This document shows, one piece after another, positions 23,801 to 29,537 of a stretch of DNA of 33,772 nt. The notes beneath the pieces were generated by a model that was given only the letters and a program-made list of their open reading frames with translations, had not been told where the DNA came from and searched no databases. A program made the position numbers and the translations under genes. The stretch spans positions 1 through 33,772 of the IMG/VR virus record IMGVR_UViG_3300000228_000014; one strand, 5' to 3'. The DNA is from a virus. Position 1 is the stretch's first letter. Every line of letters begins with the position of its first letter.

Positions 23801-24149
23801 TATAATAACCATACTGAACTTTCAATACTTTCATATCGTAGTTAGCATTTTGTATAATTTTTAAATGCTTTTTACTTGTAAGGATGTCTTTAAATAAACT
23901 TCCGTGAATATTTATGCCTGGAAGGTCATTTCGTACATCAAAAACATAGGCCATATTTGGAACACCAATCTGTATTAAAGTTGTTCTACAGCTAAATGGA
24001 TCTAATGCAGTGCCCTCAGTATCTACCTCCAATATAGATTGAGTATCTAAAAAAGATAAAACTTTCTTTGCCCTTGTTTCATCTGTAATGTACTCATAAT
24101 TAGGAGTAGGTAGTTCTGGTAAATCTACTAATGTTGCTAAATCACTCAT
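20838..24149 (-). CDS. polA: Family A DNA polymerase with 3'-5' exonuclease, split by an intein
   Basis: 1103 residues as translated, 644 after removal of the intein (437-895). An RNase D/DnaQ-like exonuclease domain comes first: VDTEGTALDP (42-51) with Exo I Asp and Glu, NANYDMKVLK (101-110, Exo II), and Exo III near AYAANDVCVLD (174-184). Polymerase motifs follow: TGRLSSNNPNLQNIP (342-356), motif A IDQNSAEL (376-383), motif B KAISFGL/CYGI (430-436 and 896-899, cut by the intein), and motif C VHDEIVIE (1014-1021). The last ~35 residues add a CxH...CxxC knuckle (GEKCGH, LVCAKC), perhaps zinc-binding. There is no 5'-nuclease domain. It is the likely phage replicase and works with the clamp loader encoded immediately upstream (4-base gap). 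Confidence 0.95.
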   Translation of the reverse strand: MSDLATLVDLPELPTPNYEYITDETRAKKVLSFLDTQSILEVDTEGTALDPFSCRTTLIQIGVPNMAYVFDVRNDLPGINIHGSLFKDILTSKKHLKIIQNANYDMKVLKVQYGYYIENIYDTMLAEILLYLGIQESGFSLAKLVEKYLGMCMNKEPRGTFEIYDQVYTERQLAYAANDVCVLDIIRNAQLDRINKYNLHEVLALEMAFTKPLAEMELNGIKLNTDKWRIMMKEFSEELEIAKADIENSLQVTQDQLSLFDIPTVNIASPIQLKSALNKLGLKVESTASDSLKRYSGNKIIDNLLSYRQNSKLVNTYGEALVDRIHPKTGRLHTDFKQMVSTGRLSSNNPNLQNIPGKQKFRSCFIADDGKVLITIDQNSAELIIMGAMSGEPNFIDTYKKGLDLHTVNASRVYNVPYDEVTSEQRKASKAISFGLCVAEDSSILCSSGVVKIKDISIGDVVAHDIGSDEVIDKKFMGDKECFQIETKYGYTLNATEDHEVKVIDVNGNYVDKKLKDINVKSDFVCLKKGSNLFPEELYVFDTSTYDAMRNVIKRVLPKTLDENMAKFLGTFVSEGSLQKNKRKEPVNVTFGFSPEVEEYLCILEDIFSSVYKKVRRNYYKTMPLVYYNLSSKKFAKFVYDLCDIKSCINKTIDIAIPNCIKQSPKRIQAAFLSALYEGDGTIYTKLNRSQIEYSSMALNLCKDLQCMLLNFGILSSLVECHDKRYPDRHYYKVIIIGENSRRLFMSDIGFLTNYKNSKYTPVSYDLEKEFPSYSVPYQGDILNTLIEHVHESNNDILRKDLSTTDYKHRNCYRIGHRLLSCCRSSLNNKDKLNKITEKQLMALHVYDKQLSFIYENNIVPLPIKSIKSVGIRPVYDISVANRELFLANGFVVHNCYGISAVGLGKRLNISKDEAQKLINAYFRVNSALNYWLNKTAKDAIRTHSSVTITGRHRFYNIPPMSDPSRKSIIGAVERAAKNHSVQGSDSDTIKLAMILCVDRLEELNVGAKLILSVHDEIVIESPKEHCEEVAKVAVSAVDDAFNHYFPVMPMYTSPAIGPCWLKGDCETKDVSGEKCGHNVMKFIADEHYGSKLVCAKCEGVQD
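21465..22841 (-). other. LAGLIDADG intein in DNA polymerase motif B
   Basis: 459 residues, polymerase residues 437-895. It opens with Cys1 (CVAEDSSILCSSGVVKIKDI) and ends VVHN before Cys+1, all residues required for splicing. The endonuclease has two LAGLIDADG helices (FLGTFVSEGSL and FLSALYEGDGTI). Excision joins SFGL to CYGISAVGLGK, restoring the conserved O-helix, so the polymerase is inactive until splicing. Block B (NATEDHEVKV) is also visible. Confidence 0.93.
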
Positions 24150-24153
24150 TGTT

Positions 24154-25218
24154 TTAATTCTCCAATATAGAAACTACTTTAAACATAATGTTGTAAAATA
24201 TATGTTCCGCAGGTTTTCCAGTTAAATATATTGGAGCTGTAAGATATGTTAAAGAATTTGATATATTTTTGCCGGTCTTTATATTACTTCTCTTCAAACA
24301 TCCTACGAAAAAACCGCAGACAGCTACACGAATACTCTCTACTGGATATTTTTTAGTTAGCTTGTCAAATAATAAACAAGAAGATGCAAAATCACGTTTT
24401 ATTAGAAGTTTAGATAGATCCATTATCTCAGCATCGTCCTCGTCTAATATAACACCTGTCAACAAAGTCTTTATAACAGTCAAATCCCAAGAACCATCTG
24501 TTATAACAGAATCCAAAAAGTTTAAAGCTTTTCTAGGAACACCTTTAGACAAAGCGCATATATAATTTAATACGTCTTTTTTGTAAGCTACACCCTCAAA
24601 TTGTGACACATTCTCAAGTAGGCCCATAATCTCAACATCTGTTAAAAGATCAAGATGTAGTAATTTACACCTGTCTAAAAACGGATCGTCATCTTTGGTC
24701 TTATTGGATAATTTTTCTGGCTCGTTAGTACAAAATATTATGTAAACATGTGAATAACAGTCCTCCAATTTTTTTAGTAAGAGGGCTTGAGCAGCAGTTG
24801 ATAATTTATGGGCTTCATCAAATATTATTATCTTGTTTTTTGAATTAAAAGGAGCAGCCGCTAAATCACTTACAAGCCCCTCTACGGCGTCTTTACCATT
24901 ATTGCTACCTACATTCACCTCATGTACATCTATGCTGTTAGAGCCCAATATAGAGCTACATGAAGCACATTTTAAACAAGGGCTGTTATCAACTATATTT
25001 TCACAATTTAAATGTAATGCAATTATCCTAGCTAATGTAGTTTTACCTAAACCAGCATCACCTGTCAGAAGTAACACATGAGGTAATGTATTCTTAACCA
25101 TATAATTACTTACAAGTTTAATTGTAGAAGAACTACCAAGAAATTCATTAAGAGCACATGGTCTATATACAGTTAAAAAACTGTTTGCTCCTGTATTTGT
25201 TTCTCTTCTTATAAGCAT
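24154..25218 (-). CDS. dnaX: Clamp-loader ATPase, DnaX (gamma/tau)-like
   Basis: 354 residues. It starts in the DnaX manner (FLTVYRPCALNEFLGSSSTI), with Walker A GDAGLGKT (53-60), a zinc module C72...CLKCASC (81-87), Walker B IIIFDEAH (130-137), sensor FCTNEPEKL and an Arg in the LDRCK position of the SRC motif. The C-terminal collar part is shorter than in bacterial DnaX and there is no tau extension. As an AAA+ ATPase it would load a sliding clamp for the phage polymerase; no clamp gene is in the window. AGGAG lies 5 bases before ATG 25218, and the ATG lies inside the end of the HAD gene (10-bp overlap). Confidence 0.87.
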   Translation of the reverse strand: MLIRRETNTGANSFLTVYRPCALNEFLGSSSTIKLVSNYMVKNTLPHVLLLTGDAGLGKTTLARIIALHLNCENIVDNSPCLKCASCSSILGSNSIDVHEVNVGSNNGKDAVEGLVSDLAAAPFNSKNKIIIFDEAHKLSTAAQALLLKKLEDCYSHVYIIFCTNEPEKLSNKTKDDDPFLDRCKLLHLDLLTDVEIMGLLENVSQFEGVAYKKDVLNYICALSKGVPRKALNFLDSVITDGSWDLTVIKTLLTGVILDEDDAEIMDLSKLLIKRDFASSCLLFDKLTKKYPVESIRVAVCGFFVGCLKRSNIKTGKNISNSLTYLTAPIYLTGKPAEHIFYNIMFKVVSILEN

Positions 25219-25652
25219 AAATACTCCTGTAGATTTAAATATAATTCTGTTAACACGCCCTTACCTGCCTGAGTTTTAAAGGTACTAAAACCTAATAATG
25301 GGTTTGTACAAAATGATAATGGTATCATATTCATACAAGGTATATCAGAAATAGAACTGCCAATATAAAAAGTTTCTTCTGCACTGTAATTATAATGACG
25401 TAGTATTTCTAATAAAGTTGTTCTTTTATCTTTAGGCGCCCAATAAAACGGTATGCATTTTCTAGAACAGATATTATAATTAACGTTATTATCTGAGGAC
25501 AAAAATACAAAACGAAGAGAGTTTTTCAATTTATTTATAGCCTCAAAATCGCCTAAATAAAAATCTTTAAATAATGTTATACCTACATTATCGATCTGAC
25601 TAACTCCAGAAGTTAGTACACCATCTATTTCTGATACGATTAATTTTATCAT
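25209..25652 (-). CDS. HAD-superfamily protein, KdsC-like, with altered catalytic site
   Basis: 147 residues, the size of KdsC-type phosphatases without a cap. The fold motifs are in order: IVSEIDGVLTSG (5-16), FLSS (50-53), a Lys in KDKRTTLL (74-81) and YIGSSISDIPCM (96-107). In active enzymes motif I is DxDG and motif IV is GDxxxD. Here the nucleophile position is Glu8 and the motif IV Asp is Ser, so classic phosphatase chemistry is doubtful. KdsC relatives dephosphorylate sugar phosphates in LPS or sialic acid pathways, which fits the neighbouring glycosyltransferases, but this copy may be inactive or binding only. It overlaps genes on both sides. Confidence 0.72.
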   Translation of the reverse strand: MIKLIVSEIDGVLTSGVSQIDNVGITLFKDFYLGDFEAINKLKNSLRFVFLSSDNNVNYNICSRKCIPFYWAPKDKRTTLLEILRHYNYSAEETFYIGSSISDIPCMNMIPLSFCTNPLLGFSTFKTQAGKGVLTELYLNLQEYLCL

Positions 25653-26209
25653 CTTTTGCCTATTATCAATATGTCACAAGGATTTTTTAGTAAATCTTTA
25701 CAGGGATCTTTTATAAAATGCTTAACTGAACAGCTACAACTGGTTATTATTGCCCGCCATAGCCCTTCAGACCTACTTCTAAACGTGTCATCAGTATATG
25801 TTTTTTGTAAATTTCCAGATATTATCATTACACCTTGCGGCTTCAAATAATTACATAAGTTTTCCAGAGATTTTTGCCAAACAAAGTCATCCAACTCTAA
25901 AGATAATGTATCCAAAGTATTCACAATATCGTATTGACTAGTGAACGGGCCAATGGTTTCATATAAAGTGGACTCTACAAAATCATAATTATTGTACTTA
26001 TTGTACTTAATTGGCTGAGGTAAAAAATCACTAATACTGGTGACTACGTCTGTTTTCAAAGTTTCTAAGTAAAAATCTAACCACACATCCTCTACAGTTG
26101 TATCCAACACGCATAGTTGTGAAAAAGTGTCTCCATATTCTTTATATAAAACTTTCAAAATAAGATTCTTTAAAAAGCTATCGAAGTAACATTTTTCCCA
26201 TTTTAACAT
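25649..26209 (-). CDS. Probable class I methyltransferase-like protein, divergent
   Basis: 186 residues. The C-terminal half reads YDIVNTLDTLSLELDDFVWQ, then LENLCNYLKPQGVMIISGN and FRSRSEGLWRAI, the order seen after strand 4 of class I SAM methyltransferases. The N-terminal half (YGDTFSQLCVLDTTVEDVWL) lacks a clear GxGxG SAM loop, so activity is uncertain. GGAG precedes ATG 26209 and the stop overlaps the HAD gene as ATGA. It lies between a clear methyltransferase and the HAD gene, so a sugar-related role is possible. Confidence 0.5.
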   Translation of the reverse strand: MLKWEKCYFDSFLKNLILKVLYKEYGDTFSQLCVLDTTVEDVWLDFYLETLKTDVVTSISDFLPQPIKYNKYNNYDFVESTLYETIGPFTSQYDIVNTLDTLSLELDDFVWQKSLENLCNYLKPQGVMIISGNLQKTYTDDTFRSRSEGLWRAIITSCSCSVKHFIKDPCKDLLKNPCDILIIGKR

Positions 26210-26246
26210 AAAATCTCCGTAAATGCAATAGTAAAAGTAATTTAAA

Positions 26247-26732
26247 TTACTTTATAACCTTTAGAATAAAATTAGAGCCAGCTGATTCATCGGATAAGTA
26301 AGTTAACCCTGCGTCACTACATAAGGAAGCTAACCAAGAAACATCGAACATAACATAATGAAAATTGCCTGGATAGTCTTGTCCTCCAAAAATATGGTAA
26401 GATACAAACTTAGCATCTTTACTTTCTTGGTAATGTTTAGCTGCCCAGGCCATATCTGGGGTACGGAACTCAATTACACCACCTTTTTTCAAAACTCTGG
26501 CCCATTCAGTAAGAATACTTGGAATTTCAGAAAGTGCGACATGCTCGATTATGTCGCTGGCTAAAATAAATTCAAAGTAGTTATCTGGCCAAGGAAGCTT
26601 TCTAATATCTCCTACAAGGTCTGTATGTCCTTCAATAGGTCTGGCATCAAAATTAATACAAGTAAAACCTGATCCTAGAGGATATTCTTTATAAGTCCTT
26701 TCTCCAGATCCAACATTTAATGTGTTTTTCAT
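26247..26732 (-). CDS. Class I SAM-dependent methyltransferase
   Basis: 161 residues, a minimal methyltransferase. The SAM loop is NVGSGERTYKEYP (about 6-18), followed by the second strand end INFDARP (26-32), GDIRKLPWPDNYFEFILASD (41-60) and IIEHVALSEIPSILTEWARV with LKKGGVIEFRTPD (motifs IV to VI of the Methyltransf_11 type). Such small enzymes are often found with glycosyltransferases, where they methylate sugars; the substrate here cannot be read. AGGAG stands 6 bases before the ATG, and the GT4 gene lies 12 bases upstream. Confidence 0.85.
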   Translation of the reverse strand: MKNTLNVGSGERTYKEYPLGSGFTCINFDARPIEGHTDLVGDIRKLPWPDNYFEFILASDIIEHVALSEIPSILTEWARVLKKGGVIEFRTPDMAWAAKHYQESKDAKFVSYHIFGGQDYPGNFHYVMFDVSWLASLCSDAGLTYLSDESAGSNFILKVIK

Positions 26733-26744
26733 TTGTGTCTCCTA

Positions 26745-27866
26745 TTATAACATTTCTTCTATTTCTTGCACTAATTTTTTGCCAACTACTTCCATAGAAA
26801 AATTATCTTGTATATATTTTTGTAGCTTTAAACCTTTGGCTTTAGCAGCTTCTTGATTATAAAATACTTCTTGCATTAAATTTGCACCATGTTCGATATC
26901 AGCTCGTGCCCAAAGTTGCTCCGATCTATACCATGGGCTATAAGGCATCCCGTGAGTAGGTGCTAGTGTATAATTAACTAAATAGCTATTATCTGGTTTT
27001 AAGAAAGCGTTCACACCTCCAAAACCTGTAGCTATGACAGGCTTACCATAAGCACCTAATTGAAATGGACCAAGGCCCCAACCTTCCCCTCTATCTAAAG
27101 TAGCATAACAATCTATACGTTTAAATACACTACGCATAGCATCTTCAGACAACATATCTGAAATAAAATATATTTTTGGAAAAACATCAAAAATCACCAT
27201 ACTTTTTAATTGAGCAATAGTAGCTCTTATTGCTTCTTTTTCTTGCTCAGAGTAGCTAAACCTATAAGTCTTTAATACCAAAGCTACATCTTCATTTTTC
27301 TGAAAAGCATACCAATAAGCTTTTAATAAAGACAACGGATCTTTTCTCTCATTCCACTGAGATACAAAACCAAATACAAACGTGCTGTCGTCTATACCTG
27401 GTATATTATAGCACTCTACATTATCAGAATCGTTCTTGTCTAAACAGTGTGGTACACAACCTATAGGGATAGTAACACCACTGTCCCTAAACACATCTAC
27501 GTTCCATTGTGTTGGAACAAGCAGTTTATCAGCATTGTTATTTATATAAGGTACCCAATCTGGGTGAAGTTTCGTGGTTTCCCATATAGTTTGATTTATC
27601 ATCAATTTCCCTGGTTCTTTATACTTTTCCCAAAACTCAGGAGTGGTACGGATGGTTACAACATTGTACTCTATGTCTTTATTAAATAAAGGTTTTAGTA
27701 TTTCACCATCTTTTCCTAAATCTGGGTGATTTTCCTCAAAAGAAATAGGATGAATCGTCACAGGTACACCTTGAGATAACAAAGCTAATACATCATTTCT
27801 ACAAGCTTTGCCGTATCCCGAATTGTCGGTTATCGGGCCAATATATTTAATTCCTTTAATTTTCAT
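26745..27866 (-). CDS. GT4-type glycosyltransferase
   Basis: 373 residues with a GT-B layout: N-terminal acceptor domain (IKYIGPITDNSGYGKACRND, ADKLLVPTQWNVDVFRDSGV) and C-terminal donor domain (FVFGFVSQWNERKDPLSLLK, IDCYATLDRGEGWGLGPFQL, KPVIATGFGGVNAFL). The EGWGLGPFQLGA region is the nucleotide-sugar site, in which the second Glu of the usual Ex7E is not conserved. It would transfer a sugar from an NDP- or GDP-sugar to an unknown acceptor such as phage DNA bases, virion proteins or host glycans. AGGAGG lies 6 bases before ATG 27866. The second GT4 (29538-31943) is a relative that contains an intein. Confidence 0.87.
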   Translation of the reverse strand: MKIKGIKYIGPITDNSGYGKACRNDVLALLSQGVPVTIHPISFEENHPDLGKDGEILKPLFNKDIEYNVVTIRTTPEFWEKYKEPGKLMINQTIWETTKLHPDWVPYINNNADKLLVPTQWNVDVFRDSGVTIPIGCVPHCLDKNDSDNVECYNIPGIDDSTFVFGFVSQWNERKDPLSLLKAYWYAFQKNEDVALVLKTYRFSYSEQEKEAIRATIAQLKSMVIFDVFPKIYFISDMLSEDAMRSVFKRIDCYATLDRGEGWGLGPFQLGAYGKPVIATGFGGVNAFLKPDNSYLVNYTLAPTHGMPYSPWYRSEQLWARADIEHGANLMQEVFYNQEAAKAKGLKLQKYIQDNFSMEVVGKKLVQEIEEML

Positions 27867-27876
27867 TTCAATCCTC

Positions 27877-28698
27877 CTAACATTTATATAGCATTAATTC
27901 ATGAATACTACAGTTTTTTATATGCCCATATTTATAATGACACGTTACACAAACGGCCACACCATTGTCTGGGTCTAATGCAGAAAAAGCATCCAAAATT
28001 TTAGGTATTATGTGATGAGCATGTAAAGCTTGTCCTCCACAATAGTAGCATACATAATTAGCCCTTGTTAACACTTCTTTAGACCAGATACGCAATTCAT
28101 ACCGTGTATAATGAGAAAAATTACTAGTTTTATGTATATCTAAATAATCAATGGTACGTTTATTATAAATGGAACAAGTCTTTTTACATTGCTCAGAACA
28201 ATACAATCTTGCTTCTCCTGGAACTCTACCATTTAAAGCACCTAGTCTGGCCTTTACACTATGCAAACTAGGTATAAAAACTTTATCGCATTTTGTACAA
28301 TGTACTTCTAAAATTCTTATACCAAGAGCGTCCTCATAATAAGATACATTTTCTACAAAATCCAACTTTGGTGCATATGTATCATATAGTGGTAATGAGA
28401 CACTTCCCAAACCTCCTCGCCATGTAGCACTTCTAGGCCCTAAATTTTTACCTAATTTAGAAGTAGAAATTTTAACCTTAGTACTATTTGTATGTTTTTT
28501 ACCATAAAAATTATTATTTTCGCCGGTCCTTGCGCAAGATGTAGAACAATAGTCGGACTGCTTATATTTATATGTTAAATAAGGTTCTCCACAAAGCTTA
28601 CAAGAACTACGCTCTATGTAAAAACTTTTATCGTCTTTTGTAAAATGTCCCCCTTTTGTAAGTTTAAAATTCTCTAAAGTGTCGTAACAAATACGCAT
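27877..28698 (-). CDS. HNH homing endonuclease with NUMOD3-like segment
   Basis: 273 residues. It starts with a zinc knuckle (CKLCGEPYLTYKYKQSDYCS), then a DNA-binding NUMOD3-like stretch (NNFYGKKHTNSTKVKISTSK), a middle part with CTKC and YCSEQCKK knuckles, and the nuclease CYYCGGQALHAHHIIPKILD with AVCVTCHYKYGH at the end. The HNH residues are present. Its middle (LPLYDTYAPKLDFVEN, IRILEVHCTKCDKVFIPSLH) is closely related to the HNH gene at 31948-32892. It lies between thyX and a GT4 gene, and its ribosome site lies in the thyX end (AAGGAGGTTTAA). It is probably a free-standing homing gene. Confidence 0.85.
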   Translation of the reverse strand: MRICYDTLENFKLTKGGHFTKDDKSFYIERSSCKLCGEPYLTYKYKQSDYCSTSCARTGENNNFYGKKHTNSTKVKISTSKLGKNLGPRSATWRGGLGSVSLPLYDTYAPKLDFVENVSYYEDALGIRILEVHCTKCDKVFIPSLHSVKARLGALNGRVPGEARLYCSEQCKKTCSIYNKRTIDYLDIHKTSNFSHYTRYELRIWSKEVLTRANYVCYYCGGQALHAHHIIPKILDAFSALDPDNGVAVCVTCHYKYGHIKNCSIHELMLYKC

Positions 28699-28704
28699 AG
28701 TATT

Positions 28705-29457
28705 TTAAACCTCCTTTAAAATAACTTGTGCCTTTGTTGGGTACTTTCCACAGGATCTTTTATAGTTTTCAGGACAATAACCAAGAGAAACACATCTGCT
28801 TCCAGTCTCATTAAACACACATGGTAGCTGCTCTTTACATACAGCTAACATCTTATTTGCCAAATCTCTTATTTCCCACTGAGCCAAAGTACAACACCTT
28901 AATCCAAAAAAATGTAGGAGTGCTACACAATTCATAGTAAGCACAATACGTGTTTTGGCAGCATTAGGTAACACGTATCTTGCATCTTCTGGTGCAATTC
29001 CATCATCCACTAGTATATTGTATGTGCTCTGAATGTCTCGCATTAGTTGAGTGTATAACAAATATGCTTCACTATTTTTACTAATTTTTGGAGGCACGAC
29101 AAAATCATCTATGTTAAATTCAACTGCTAAATTAACATACCGTTGACTCTGTTGACTATAGCTTGCAAGCCTATGTCTAACAAGTTGATGAGTTAAAGAT
29201 CTTGAAACACCATCAATAGCAAAAGTAAACTTGGCGTGTTCTAAAACACTTGTATGACCAGACTCTTTTAAATAAGTCACTAAACGTGTTATCTCTTTTT
29301 CTGAACAAGCATGTCCGTCTTTTAAATCTCTAACAACTATACCAAATGAATCTTCTTCCCAAGCATCACCAACCCAACCAGCAGTATAACACTGCCTTCC
29401 TGCAGCAAAAATGAGTTCCTTAGCATTAGGTGTTACTGATAATAATCTTAGTTCCAT
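28705..29457 (-). CDS. thyX: ThyX, flavin-dependent thymidylate synthase
   Basis: 250 residues. The signature RHRLASYSQQSQRY (94-107) matches RHRxxSxxxxSxRY, which binds dUMP and flavin. SGHTSVLEHAKFTF (66-79) and the C-terminal NAAKTRIVLTMNCVALLHFF with LRCCTLAQWEIRDLA follow the family order. The enzyme makes dTMP from dUMP with methylene-tetrahydrofolate, FAD and NADPH. It completes a dUTP to dUMP to dTMP route with the dUTPase fusion protein. The C-terminal extension (CVSLGYCPENYKRSCGKYPT) has three Cys. GAGGAGG lies 4 bases before the ATG, behind a promoter and a long inverted repeat. Confidence 0.95.
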   Translation of the reverse strand: MELRLLSVTPNAKELIFAAGRQCYTAGWVGDAWEEDSFGIVVRDLKDGHACSEKEITRLVTYLKESGHTSVLEHAKFTFAIDGVSRSLTHQLVRHRLASYSQQSQRYVNLAVEFNIDDFVVPPKISKNSEAYLLYTQLMRDIQSTYNILVDDGIAPEDARYVLPNAAKTRIVLTMNCVALLHFFGLRCCTLAQWEIRDLANKMLAVCKEQLPCVFNETGSRCVSLGYCPENYKRSCGKYPTKAQVILKEV

Positions 29458-29475
29458 AAGCCCTCCTCGATATAA

Positions 29476-29530
29476 ATAATAAAACTTAACTCAGTATAGA
29501 TGTATATTATACCAAGTTAAGTTTTATTAT
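29476..29530. promoter_or_regulatory. 16-bp perfect inverted repeat before thyX
   Basis: ATAATAAAACTTAACT (29476-29491) and its exact complement AGTTAAGTTTTATTAT (29515-29530) are separated by 23 bases. On the minus strand the stem follows the GT4 stop and ends in TTTTATTATTTAT, so it may terminate GT4 read-through. A promoter -10 box lies in the loop. Confidence 0.7.
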
Positions 29531-29534
29531 GCAA
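29506..29534 (-). promoter_or_regulatory. Extended -10 promoter of thyX
   Basis: TTGCAT (29529-29534), 17 bases, TATAAT (29506-29511) preceded by TGG, on the minus strand, about 50 bases before the thyX ATG. The -35 box overlaps one arm of the inverted repeat and the -10 box lies in its loop. Confidence 0.6.
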
Positions 29535-29537
29535 CAA

